From the NCBI GenBank assembly GCA_023444055.1, contig JAEZRV010000041.1, forward strand, positions 66,647 to 130,646: 64,000 nt of DNA, in the 5' to 3' direction. Source of the stretch: Bacillota bacterium. GTDB lineage: Bacteria; Bacillota; Clostridia; Acetivibrionales; DSM-1351. Position 1 is the stretch's first letter. Every line of letters starts with the position of its first letter. Position numbers and translations under genes: made by a program. Positions 17,873-26,298 of this stretch are shown piece by piece. The notes under the pieces are model-generated. The model did not search any database. It saw only the letters and a list, made by a program, of their open reading frames with translations, and had not been told where the DNA came from.

Positions 17873-17951
17873 CATAAATATATGCCCATGCCTAACATTC
17901 TGCACAAAAATATCAAGTAAATGTACATTACTTGATAGAAATAGTATGGGC
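17873..17951 (-). promoter_or_regulatory. Orphan, decayed SD-bridging hairpin leader
   Basis: On the minus strand this stretch aligns with the cysE leader: TACCTAGCCCA...CTATTTCT, a long loop, GAATGTTAGGCATGGGCATA, then an AT-rich spacer and ATG. The stem GCCCATACT (17951-17943) / GGCATGGGC (17892-17884) keeps 8 of 9 pairs. The SD is degraded to TTAGGTA, the last spacer is 8 nt instead of 6, and the reading frame ends after five codons. It looks like a relic whose gene has been lost. Confidence 0.45.
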
Positions 17952-17991
17952 TAGGTACCTAAGTAAAAAGATAGGAGATGTTAGAAAAACT

Positions 17992-18504
17992 ATGTATAAG
18001 ATAGGCGATTTGATTATTTATGGAAGTTATGGAGTTTGTAGAGTAGAAGCTATAGGTGCACCTGATATTTCGGGGCTAGAGGAAAATAGGGAATATTATA
18101 CACTTTGTCCCTTTTATCAGAATGGCAAGATATTTACACCTGTTGATACCAGTGTTTTTATGAGACCGGTTATTACAAATGAAAAGGCTCAACAGCTTAT
18201 AGACCTTATTCCATCTATTAGGGCGGATTTGAACACTAGCAGCAATTCAAAATTAGTGGAAGAGCAATACCAAGAATCTATGCAAACACATGACTGCTGT
18301 GATTTAATCAAAGTTATAAAGACAGTTTATAATAAAAGAGTGATAGCCGTAGGGCAAGGGAAAAAACTTGGTCAAATAGATGAGCGTTATATGAAAAAAG
18401 CTGAGGACTTATTGTATGGTGAATTGGCGGTTGCTCTAGGAATGCCAAGAGAAGATGTAAGAAGCTATATTGAAGGCAGAGTTAATGAAATGGTAGCAGG
18501 TTAA
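17992..18504 (+). CDS. CarD-family transcriptional regulator
   Basis: This 170-aa protein has an N-terminal CarD/CdnL Tudor-like domain (MYKIGDLIIYGSYGVCRVEAIG, residues 1 to about 60), which in other bacteria binds the RNA polymerase beta subunit and stabilises open complexes. An all-helical C-terminal part follows (ERYMKKAEDLLYGELAVALG). ATG 17992 gives the canonical N-terminus; TAGGAG is 14 nt upstream, so spacing is loose. Such short CarD proteins often occur near clostridial nif or metabolic genes. A link to nif control here is only by proximity. Confidence 0.8.
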   Translation: MYKIGDLIIYGSYGVCRVEAIGAPDISGLEENREYYTLCPFYQNGKIFTPVDTSVFMRPVITNEKAQQLIDLIPSIRADLNTSSNSKLVEEQYQESMQTHDCCDLIKVIKTVYNKRVIAVGQGKKLGQIDERYMKKAEDLLYGELAVALGMPREDVRSYIEGRVNEMVAG

Positions 18505-18572
18505 CTGCAACCAAACAGCTCTGAAAGATTAAATACCTGTTGGTGTTTTTTAGGTCATTATTTTTAGTTTTT

Positions 18573-19427
18573 TTACAACCCAATTTTTTTATATACCGAG
18601 GGTGAGCAACCTTTGATACTTTTGAAGGACCTATTGAAAGTAACGATGCTATTAAAACCAACAGCGTATGCTATATCTGCAATTGACATATTTGATTCTA
18701 TAAGAAAAAGTTCTGCCTGTTTTATTCTATACTCATTCAAGTAAAGTATAAAATTTTTCTCTGTAATGTCCTTGAATATTCTCGAAAAGTAAGATTCGCT
18801 AAAACCAACTGCTTTTGCGACATCTGTTAAAGAGATATCATTCATATAATTTGTATCAATAAACTTAAATGCCTCTGAGAGCTTCTCCATACCTTGTATT
18901 TTTTTGACGCTACCATCGTTGTTTTGCAAATTTACTTTATCAGCAAGGAATTTTGATATGATTGCAAAAATATCATGGATTCGGGCACTAATGAAAAACT
19001 CAAACCCAAAATCTTTTTTAGAAAAATTCTCAACAATGCTTGTAAAATGTTCTTTGATACCTTGGTGAAAAGGAATATCATTGGTTGATATTTTAAATGT
19101 ATTTGACATTAAGGCTTTAATAATATTATTATTACCAAATGTACACAAAGAAGAGGAATCAAACTGAATAAAAATTCTTTTACCACAATTATTCCTGTTT
19201 GAAAACCCATGAGTATCACCGCTTGCTATAAATAGGATATCGCCCTCATCAAGCATTAGTAGTCTATTATTGACACTTATGTTATAAGTGTTTTTTTCTA
19301 TATACAAAATTTCTATCACCGAATGCCAATGCACAGGATAGTCAAAGTTATCAAAGGTGTTAACTTCTAGTCTAAATGGAAAACCATCAGCAAAAATACC
19401 TTTCTCGTGTAATCCATCAACATACAT
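18573..19427 (-). CDS. AraC-family transcriptional regulator
   Basis: This 284-aa regulator has an N-terminal cupin-type ligand domain (VHWHSVIEILYIEKN; LDEGDILFIASGDTHGF) and a C-terminal pair of helix-turn-helix motifs (ISLTDVAKAVGFSESYFSRIF and MSIADIAYAVGFNSIVTFNR). ATG 19427 is chosen because it lies exactly 6 nt after the conserved leader stem; the frame could also start four codons earlier (19439), inside the 3' arm. The gene lies downstream of the GH3 gene on the same strand, behind that gene's terminator, and may control it in response to a sugar. Confidence 0.88.
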   Translation of the reverse strand: MYVDGLHEKGIFADGFPFRLEVNTFDNFDYPVHWHSVIEILYIEKNTYNISVNNRLLMLDEGDILFIASGDTHGFSNRNNCGKRIFIQFDSSSLCTFGNNNIIKALMSNTFKISTNDIPFHQGIKEHFTSIVENFSKKDFGFEFFISARIHDIFAIISKFLADKVNLQNNDGSVKKIQGMEKLSEAFKFIDTNYMNDISLTDVAKAVGFSESYFSRIFKDITEKNFILYLNEYRIKQAELFLIESNMSIADIAYAVGFNSIVTFNRSFKSIKGCSPSVYKKIGL

Positions 19428-19497
19428 AATAATCGCCATACCATCATTTGAAACAAAACTCCATTAAGTATTGGTATAGACTCAGAACCTCCTTTTT
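19425..19497 (-). promoter_or_regulatory. SD-bridging hairpin leader (araC gene at 18573)
   Basis: The SD AAAAAAGGAGG (19497-19488) is 60 nt upstream of the ATG. GTCTATACC (19481-19473) pairs over its inner 7 positions with GGTATGGCG (19442-19434), including a T-G pair; loop 30 nt. The spacing is again 6 nt on each side. The stem sequence differs from the modA copy but the structure and geometry are kept. No uORF ATG is present. Confidence 0.65.
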
Positions 19498-19782
19498 TGC
19501 TAAAATAAAACCTCGATATAGAAATATTATATAATATTTCTATATCGAACAATACAATTTCTGATTTTTTAATTTATTAACTTTAAGAATCTTTAATACT
19601 CTTTTAAGGGATTTGCAGTTTATTATACATAATGAATTGTTTAAATACTAGGTTTGAGTTTGCAAAAAATAAAAAAAGTGAGAAAATAGGAGATAAATTT
19701 GGCTATTTAGTTAAAATTGACCAAAATTTTGTTGGTAAAATGTTGTAATAAAATATACAGTGTAATGATAGACTGTAAACCT

Positions 19783-19840
19783 TAAAAAGAGTTTCAAAGC
19801 TTCAAATGGAGTATTATTCCATACGGAGCTTTGAAACTCT
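19783..19840 (-). terminator. Terminator of the GH3 gene
   Basis: On the minus strand AGAGTTTCAAAGCT and AGCTTTGAAACTCT form a perfect 14-bp stem followed by TTTTT. It lies about 80 bp after the GH3 stop codon and separates GH3 from the AraC gene. The rest of the gap 19498-19782 holds nothing I can assign. Confidence 0.7.
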
Positions 19841-19922
19841 GTTTATCTAAACCACTTTATTTCCATATAAAATATGAAAATAATAATTTGTACTAATTTT
19901 ATAAAGTCATGTATTTAATGAT

Positions 19923-22073
19923 TTACTCTAATACAAATGAAGTCTTTAATACATTACTGCCGGTCAAAGATATACTTCTTGAATCAGGTTGGCTTCCGCC
20001 TACAAATATTTCAAAATTGCCAGCTTCAAGAATAGACTCTCCATCCTCATTAACTAACATCATATCCTCCGGCGCTAGGCTAAAGATGACCTCTGCTTGT
20101 TCGTTAGGAAGCAAGTTTATTTTTTTGATTCCTCTGAGCTGCCATTTAGGGGCAACCACGCTTGTTTCAATATCCTTAAGATAAAGCTGTACAACTTCTT
20201 TAGATTCACGATTGCCTACATTTTTAACTTTTACTGAACAGCTAATGCTTTCACCAGATTTTATTTTATTACTTGAAACAGTTATATCGATATATTCAAA
20301 TTTTGAATAGCTTAAGCCATACCCAAATGGATAAAGGGCTTCATTTTCCATATACTTGTAGGTTCTGTTTTTCATTGAATAATCATGGAAATCCGGCAAT
20401 TCCTCAGTTGTTCTGTAAAAAGTAACAGGCAGTCGTCCTGAAGGATTTGATTCACCAAAAAGAATAGAGGCTATAGCACGTCCGCCCTGTGCGCCAGGAT
20501 ACCATGCTTGCAAGATAGCAGGTACATTAGCATCAGCCCATGTTACGGACAATGCACTCCCCGACAGAAGTAATAGTATAATTGGTTTGCCTGTTGTATG
20601 TACTGCTTCTAATAGCTGTTGCTGCTGACCAGGAAGGTTTAAGTCAAATTTGTCTCCTGATGCATACTCATTTCCTGCATCTCCTTCTTCACCTTCAATA
20701 CTAGCATCAAGACCTAGACACATGATAACAATATCGGATCTTTCAGCTACACTTATTGCCTCGGCAATTCTATCGCTTGGTCTAGCTAAGCCTTCAACTT
20801 TATCCTTATATAGATGGCAGCCTTGGGAATAGTTTATCCTTACTGAATCTGGAACGGATTCGCGAATACCGTCTAGCACAGTAATGTACTCCGAAGCAGT
20901 TCCAAAATAGTTTCCTACAAGTGCGTCTCTGCTATCAGCATTAGGACCGATAACCGCTATTGATTTTAAACTATTTTTATCAAGTGGCAGAATACTATCT
21001 TTATTTTTCAAAAGAACCACTGAATCTTTTGCTGCCTCAAGAGCAAGTTTATTATGCTCTTTACAGTCAACGACATCATAAGGAATTGATGCATATGGTA
21101 TATTTTCATCACTATCAAACATACCAAGTTTCATTCGAGTCATCATTAATCGTGAAACTGATTCGTCAATTGTTTCTTCATCTATTAAACCTTCGTTATA
21201 AGCGATAAGCAGGTTCAAATACATATTGCCGCAATTTACATCACAGCCATTATTTACTGCAAGGGCTACAGACTCTGGTGCTGTTTTCGTAACCATATGG
21301 TTTTCATGGAAATCCTTAATTGCCCAACAGTCTGATGTTACATGCCCTTTAAAACCCCATTCGTCTCTTAAAATGTCTTTTAATAATGTTTTACTGCCAC
21401 AGCAGGGCTCACCGTTTGTCCTATTATAAGCACCCATTACAGCTTCCACATTTGCTTCTTGAACTAATTTTTTAAAAGCTGGTAAGTAAGTTTCATACAT
21501 GTCTTTTTTAGAAACAACAGCATTAAAACTATGTCTTTCACCTTCAGGACCACTATGGACAGCAAAATGTTTAGCGCATGCGGCTGCTTTTAAGTATTTG
21601 TTATCATTGCCTTGAAGTCCTTCAACAAATCGGATACCAAGTCTGCTTGTTAAATAAGAATCTTCGCCGTAGGTCTCATGACCACGTCCCCAACGAGGAT
21701 CTCTAAAAATATTTATATTTGGAGACCAAAAAGTAAGTCCTTTATATATATCATGATCATTTTTTCTCTGAAACTCGTGATATTTTGCTCTGCCTTCTGT
21801 AGAAATAACATCTGCGATTTTAAAAATAAGTTCTTCATCAAATGTTGCTGCCAACCCAATTGCTTGCGGAAATACTGTTGCAATTCCAGCTCTGGCAACG
21901 CCATGCAAGGCTTCATTCCACCAATTGTAGGAGGGTATTCCTAAACGGGGTATGGCTGGAGCATCAAACAGCATTTGTGTCGTTTTTTCCTCAAGAGTCA
22001 TTTGAGAGACTAAGTCTTTAACACGTTCCTCAAAGCTTAATGTTTCATCTTTATATACTGGTGTTGTTTTCAT
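19923..22073 (-). CDS. Glycoside hydrolase family 3 (beta-xylosidase/beta-glucosidase type)
   Basis: This 716-aa GH3 enzyme lacks a signal peptide, so it probably acts in the cytoplasm on imported oligosaccharides. The N-terminal barrel has NWWNEALHGVAR, WSPNINIFRDPRWGRGHETYGED and AACAKHFAVHSGPEGERH, and the nucleophile Asp is in VTSDCWAIKDFH. The second domain has SGSALSVTWADAN. A fibronectin III-like domain ends the protein. The NRTNGEPCCGS segment is typical of the xylosidase/arabinosidase branch; substrate is inferred only. The SD AAGGAGG lies before the ATG. An AraC gene downstream may regulate it. Confidence 0.9.
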   Translation of the reverse strand: MKTTPVYKDETLSFEERVKDLVSQMTLEEKTTQMLFDAPAIPRLGIPSYNWWNEALHGVARAGIATVFPQAIGLAATFDEELIFKIADVISTEGRAKYHEFQRKNDHDIYKGLTFWSPNINIFRDPRWGRGHETYGEDSYLTSRLGIRFVEGLQGNDNKYLKAAACAKHFAVHSGPEGERHSFNAVVSKKDMYETYLPAFKKLVQEANVEAVMGAYNRTNGEPCCGSKTLLKDILRDEWGFKGHVTSDCWAIKDFHENHMVTKTAPESVALAVNNGCDVNCGNMYLNLLIAYNEGLIDEETIDESVSRLMMTRMKLGMFDSDENIPYASIPYDVVDCKEHNKLALEAAKDSVVLLKNKDSILPLDKNSLKSIAVIGPNADSRDALVGNYFGTASEYITVLDGIRESVPDSVRINYSQGCHLYKDKVEGLARPSDRIAEAISVAERSDIVIMCLGLDASIEGEEGDAGNEYASGDKFDLNLPGQQQQLLEAVHTTGKPIILLLLSGSALSVTWADANVPAILQAWYPGAQGGRAIASILFGESNPSGRLPVTFYRTTEELPDFHDYSMKNRTYKYMENEALYPFGYGLSYSKFEYIDITVSSNKIKSGESISCSVKVKNVGNRESKEVVQLYLKDIETSVVAPKWQLRGIKKINLLPNEQAEVIFSLAPEDMMLVNEDGESILEAGNFEIFVGGSQPDSRSISLTGSNVLKTSFVLE

Positions 22074-22460
22074 AAAACCTCCTTGAATAGCCGTTATTAT
22101 TAAGAGTATAGGTTTATAATACCTTATAAGAAAAAATAATTCATGTCATATTTTGATAATTACTATTCAGTTTATGCCATTGATGAAATTAAATCATATA
22201 TTATCATAAAATAAAAAATAATAGTGAAATTCATAAAAATATGTACATTACTGTATGTTATAGTATAATATAAAGTGATAAATAGTATTACTATGGTAAT
22301 GAATTCAATTCTTTATAGCGATAATAAGATTGCTGCTAGACCCAGAAGTGATAGTTATCCGATGCCTTTACTACTAAGACCTAGACTTCAAGCGAAGTTA
22401 TATTATTTATAGCTAATATGTGTAAAAGCCAAAATCTATAAGTAAAAGGAGAGCTAAGAG
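22074..22460. other. Divergent intergenic region GH3 / stalk protein
   Basis: Very AT-rich, with no gene. It must hold the promoters of the minus-strand GH3 gene and the plus-strand stalk-domain gene. I see no clear operator. Confidence 0.3.
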
Positions 22461-23387
22461 ATGAAGCTAAGAAAGAGAATTTGTGCACTAAGTATCGCTG
22501 GAATAATGTTATTTTCAATGGGTGCATATGCAGGAAGTAACACAGTAAAAATTACAGCATTTTTAAACAAGGGTCTTACTCTAGAGGTGGATGGTGAAGT
22601 ATTAAAACCTACTGAGAATGACGGTAGTAGACTTTATCCTATCGTATACAATGGACGTACATATGTACCAGCTAAGGTGGTAGCCGAAAAATTAGGAGCA
22701 TCTGTTGATTATAACAGTGCTGGAAATGGAACTGTTATTATAACTAGTGGAGCAAATAGTGATAACGACGAACAAGAGGGACAACCTATAAAGGATGCAG
22801 AACCAAGTGGTAACAGTAATACTTCAACAAATGAAAGTACACCTTCAACAAATGGAGATGGAACGCTAAGCTCGCCTGTGGGATTCAATCAAAAGCATAC
22901 ATGGACATCGACAGAAGATTATCTGAAAGATACTATGTCAGGAACCTTTTCTTACACTGTAAAAAGCGTTGAAAAAATCTCTATAGATGAAGTTGAAGAT
23001 CTTGGATTTAAAAGACCAGAGGCAAAAGACAATCTAGAATATGCCCTAGTTGATCTTTTAGTCGAAGTTAAGAATGCAGAACTTAAAAAAGGCGATGGAA
23101 CTGGTTCCGCTTATTTAACAGGTTGGGCTCGTAGTATATGGGGAGTAAAGACGGCAACCGGACAATCAATAATAGGGGCAACAGATTACGGATTTGATGG
23201 AAGTTTAAAGGATGCTATAAGAGCAGCATGCAATTCTAAAAAGATAACTCCTGGTATGGAAGAGTCATTTAAAGCTCAAGGCAAAGTTCTTATGACCTTA
23301 TACAAAGATAAAACAAACTATATGGTTATAAGGAATTATGCAATTAAAGATTATGATAGCAGCTTTATTTATTTCAAATTAAATTAA
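22461..23387 (+). CDS. Secreted copper-amine-oxidase-N (stalk) domain protein
   Basis: This 308-aa protein has a signal peptide (MKLRKR, hydrophobic core, cleavage near GAYAGS). A copper amine oxidase N-terminal-like stalk domain follows (residues about 30-95; YNGRTYVPAKVVAEKLGASVDYN). A low-complexity Ser/Thr/Asn linker (about 100-135) precedes a C-terminal domain of about 165 residues that I do not recognise. It is presumably anchored in or released from the cell wall. The SD AAAAGGAG lies before the ATG and a strong terminator follows, so it is monocistronic. Confidence 0.75.
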   Translation: MKLRKRICALSIAGIMLFSMGAYAGSNTVKITAFLNKGLTLEVDGEVLKPTENDGSRLYPIVYNGRTYVPAKVVAEKLGASVDYNSAGNGTVIITSGANSDNDEQEGQPIKDAEPSGNSNTSTNESTPSTNGDGTLSSPVGFNQKHTWTSTEDYLKDTMSGTFSYTVKSVEKISIDEVEDLGFKRPEAKDNLEYALVDLLVEVKNAELKKGDGTGSAYLTGWARSIWGVKTATGQSIIGATDYGFDGSLKDAIRAACNSKKITPGMEESFKAQGKVLMTLYKDKTNYMVIRNYAIKDYDSSFIYFKLN

Positions 23388-23412
23388 TAATAAATTCTTG
23401 ATAAATATAATG

Positions 23413-23473
23413 AAAAACAAAGGACAGTTTTTGCTAGAGAAATGTTATTTAGCAGAGACTGTCCTTTGTTTTT
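23413..23473 (+). terminator. Terminator after the stalk-domain gene
   Basis: AAAAACAAAGGACAGT and ACTGTCCTTTGTTTTT form a perfect 16-bp stem with a 29-nt loop ending in T. It may act in both directions. The gap up to 23714 holds no gene. Confidence 0.75.
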
Positions 23474-23714
23474 CTAAAGTCAGACTTACAAACATTACTT
23501 ATTAGTAATAGAAAAGGATGTTTGACGTTAAAGTTCGGAAAAACTCGATATTGAACGATATAATTTTTTGCATATATTTAATAACGAAACAAAATACTGA
23601 ATTTATACTGTTGACATGAATATTATTCTGGTGTATATTTAATATAACAAATCCTATATAGTTACTATGAAAACGAGGAGGATATAAGGTTAAAAGAAAT
23701 TAAAAAAATAAAAA

Positions 23715-23786
23715 AAGGAGGTGCCGAGTCCATGTCATTTCTTTCATTTGGTTTTGTGTAGAATGCGGGACATGGGCATAATTATG
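23715..23786 (+). promoter_or_regulatory. SD-bridging hairpin leader, copy 2 (metY)
   Basis: The SD AAGGAGG (23715-23721) is 62 nt from the ATG. GTCCATGTC (23728-23736) pairs with GACATGGGC (23769-23777), one T-G pair replacing T-A of copy 1. Loop 32 nt; 6 nt on each side. The uORF MSFLSFGFV starts in the 5' arm. An older-looking SD (GAGGAGG, 23674-23680) and an A-rich tract precede it, also found in the DUF6062 copy. Confidence 0.75.
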
Positions 23787-25064
23787 AACAGAAAAATGGG
23801 TTTTGATACTTTGCAGGTACATGCAGGTCAAGAGGTAGATAAAGCAACAGGATCCAGAGCAGTTCCGATATACCAGACATCATCTTTTGTTTTTAAAAAT
23901 GCAGATCATGCATCAGATGTGTTTGCACTCCGTGATTCAGCTTATTCATATTCTAGATTTGTTAACCCGACAAATGATGTTTTTGAAAAAAGAATTGCAG
24001 CACTTGAAGGTGGTACGGCTGCAGTAGCAGTTGCATCAGGCTCGGCGGCAATTACTTATGCAATACTTAATATAGCAGGTGCTGGTGATGAAATAGTAGC
24101 AGCTAATACATTATATGGTGGCACTTATAATTTATTTGCAGCTACACTACCTAGATATGGTCTGAATACAATATTTGTTGATCCTGACGAAATTAAAAAC
24201 TTTGATAAAGCTATTTCAGAAAAAACAAAGGCAATATTTATTGAAAGTATTGGAAATCCAAATGCCAATATAATTGACATTGAGGCAGTAGCTAATATAG
24301 CTCACAAGCATGGTATTCCTCTTATAGTTGATAACACATTCGGAACGCCGTACCTTTTAAGACCTATAGAATTTGGTGCTGACGTGGTTGTACACTCTGC
24401 AACTAAATTTATTGGAGGGCATGGTTCCTCTTTAGGTGGAGTGATAGTTGATGGTGGTAGGTTTGATTATACTGCAAGTGGCAAGTTTCCAGGATTCACG
24501 GAGCCTGATCAAAGCTACCATGGACTTGTATATTCACAGCTAGGTGGAGCAGCTTTTGCAACAAAAGTAAGAGTTCAGCTTTTAAGAGATACAGGAGCAT
24601 CAATAAGCCCATTCAATTCATTCCTGTTTATTCAAGGTTTAGAGACATTGTCTCTTAGAGTTGAAAAGCACGTAAGTAATTCAAAAAGAATAGCCGAATT
24701 TTTAAATAATCACCCATTGGTTGAGTTTGTGAATTATCCTAGTTTGAAGGGGAATAAGTACTATGATTTAGCTCAAAAATATATTCCAAAGGGTGCTGGA
24801 TCAGTATTTACATTTGGTATTAAGGGCGACATTGATAATGCAAAGAAGTTTATAGATAGTTTAGAAATATTTTCATTGCTTGCTAATGTTGCAGATGCGA
24901 AATCTTTAGTTATACATCCAGCGAGCACGACACACTCCCAGCTATCCGAAGAAGAACTCCTGAAGGCAGGTATTACACCAAATACAATCCGGCTTTCAAT
25001 AGGCATTGAGGATGCAGATGACTTGATTTATGATTTAGACCAAGCACTTGAAAAGAGCAGGTAG
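23784..25064 (+). CDS. metY: O-acetylhomoserine sulfhydrylase (PLP enzyme)
   Basis: This 426-aa Cys/Met-metabolism PLP enzyme converts O-acetylhomoserine and sulfide to homocysteine. Seen are GFDTLQVHAGQEVD at the start, YSRFVNPTNDVFEKRIAALEGG, the PLP-lysine motif VVHSATKFIGGHG, and the C-terminal LVIHPASTTHSQL. The start codon after the leader hairpin gives the usual N-terminus; a GTG start inside the leader would add 21 residues (MPSPCHFFHLVLC...) that also occur before unrelated genes, so I reject it. With metA (28.5 kb) and cysE (37.6 kb) it covers sulfur assimilation. A terminator follows. Confidence 0.93.
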   Translation: MNRKMGFDTLQVHAGQEVDKATGSRAVPIYQTSSFVFKNADHASDVFALRDSAYSYSRFVNPTNDVFEKRIAALEGGTAAVAVASGSAAITYAILNIAGAGDEIVAANTLYGGTYNLFAATLPRYGLNTIFVDPDEIKNFDKAISEKTKAIFIESIGNPNANIIDIEAVANIAHKHGIPLIVDNTFGTPYLLRPIEFGADVVVHSATKFIGGHGSSLGGVIVDGGRFDYTASGKFPGFTEPDQSYHGLVYSQLGGAAFATKVRVQLLRDTGASISPFNSFLFIQGLETLSLRVEKHVSNSKRIAEFLNNHPLVEFVNYPSLKGNKYYDLAQKYIPKGAGSVFTFGIKGDIDNAKKFIDSLEIFSLLANVADAKSLVIHPASTTHSQLSEEELLKAGITPNTIRLSIGIEDADDLIYDLDQALEKSR

Positions 25065-25102
25065 ATCAATTGGCTCATTACGGGAAAAATATTTTTTGCA
25101 GC

Positions 25103-25141
25103 AACTGGTAAATCCTATTAAAGGCAATTACCAGTTTTTTT
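25103..25141 (+). terminator. Terminator after metY
   Basis: AACTGGTAA and TTACCAGTT form a 9-bp stem followed by a run of T. Confidence 0.7.
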
Positions 25142-25287
25142 GCATGCAACATAAAAAAAGAACAGTTAATGCATTAACCGTGTCTATGAAGTTCATTGAC
25201 ATTTTTACATATTAAAAATAGAATAGAGTTGTAACTGTTTTTAAATACTGACTATAATGGATTATATAAACAATTTTGTGAGGGAAT

Positions 25288-26172
25288 ATGGATGAAAAAA
25301 CAAAACGAATTATTGGCGATGTAATATGTCCATTTCCGATTAATGATGACAGTGCAGAAGGTCCTGCTAAGGTGTTTGCAGGTCAGGGCATGTTTGTTAT
25401 ATCAGCGAACGGAATTGATATACCTAAAGGAAGCCATGCTCATTCAAGCTATGAATTTGTCATGCCATTATCTCATATGCAGTATACCTCAATACAGAAT
25501 AAACCAGCTCGTTTTGAAATAAATCAATTGACCCCGATTAACCCTGAACAGCAGCATGGACAGCTTAATGAAGTGACAAATTGCAGACTTATGACTTTTC
25601 AGATTAATAAGGACTTGTTTAACGACATATCATATTCTATATTTAAAAAGAGTGATATTACATTTAATAATGAGAGTATATGTATTGGAAATGAAATATT
25701 TGCATTGCTTAACCTGTTCAAAGAGGAAATAAAGAACCTTCAAGCAGATAGTGATTTTGCACTTCAAAATATAGTTAACCTTGTTATAATTAATTTGATT
25801 AGACAGCTCAAAAGTGATGCACCTAAACTTATATCAGAAAAAAAATATTGCGAAAGAGACAATATAAATCGTTCGATAGAGTATTTACAAGAAGAATACA
25901 ATAAAAATTTTTCTCTTGAAGAGGTTGCACGTATTGCAAACCTCAGTCCTTACCATTTTATAAGAACATTCAAAGCTTTGACAGGTAAAACACCATATGC
26001 ATATTTGTTGGATGTTAAAATTGAAAAAGCTAAGGAATTATTAAAGCTAAACGGTTATACGGTAACTGATGTTTGTTTCAGATGCGGATTTAACAATTTA
26101 GAGCATTTTTCATCTGTTTTTAAAAGAAAACTTGGAATGTTGCCGTCACAATACCGCAAATTAATAAAGTGA
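25288..26172 (+). CDS. AraC-family transcriptional regulator
   Basis: This 294-aa protein has an N-terminal cupin-like domain (SHAHSSYEFVMPLSHMQY, residues about 50-70) and a C-terminal AraC DNA-binding domain with two helix-turn-helices (FSLEEVARIANLSPYHFIRT; YTVTDVCFRCGFNNLEHFSS). The ATG has GAGGGA upstream. It precedes the secreted LamG protein on the same strand, separated by about 125 bp with a pair of 15-bp direct repeats, so the LamG gene could be its target. Ligand unknown. Confidence 0.87.
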   Translation: MDEKTKRIIGDVICPFPINDDSAEGPAKVFAGQGMFVISANGIDIPKGSHAHSSYEFVMPLSHMQYTSIQNKPARFEINQLTPINPEQQHGQLNEVTNCRLMTFQINKDLFNDISYSIFKKSDITFNNESICIGNEIFALLNLFKEEIKNLQADSDFALQNIVNLVIINLIRQLKSDAPKLISEKKYCERDNINRSIEYLQEEYNKNFSLEEVARIANLSPYHFIRTFKALTGKTPYAYLLDVKIEKAKELLKLNGYTVTDVCFRCGFNNLEHFSSVFKRKLGMLPSQYRKLIK

Positions 26173-26184
26173 TTATGAATTCAT

Positions 26185-26220
26185 AGCAATAAATCCGAAT
26201 TGAACAGCAATAAATCCGAA
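26185..26220 (+). repeat. Two direct repeats AGCAATAAATCCGAA, period 21 bp
   Basis: Perfect 15-bp copies at 26185-26199 and 26206-26220, two helical turns apart, lie upstream of the LamG gene. The spacing suits binding of an AraC-type dimer, perhaps the product of the gene just upstream. Confidence 0.4.
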
Positions 26221-26298
26221 GCTTTTGGCTATAGTAAAATGTTATACTCAAAATATATCTTGTTACGTACAATAACTATAATCAAGGAGGCTTGTTCA

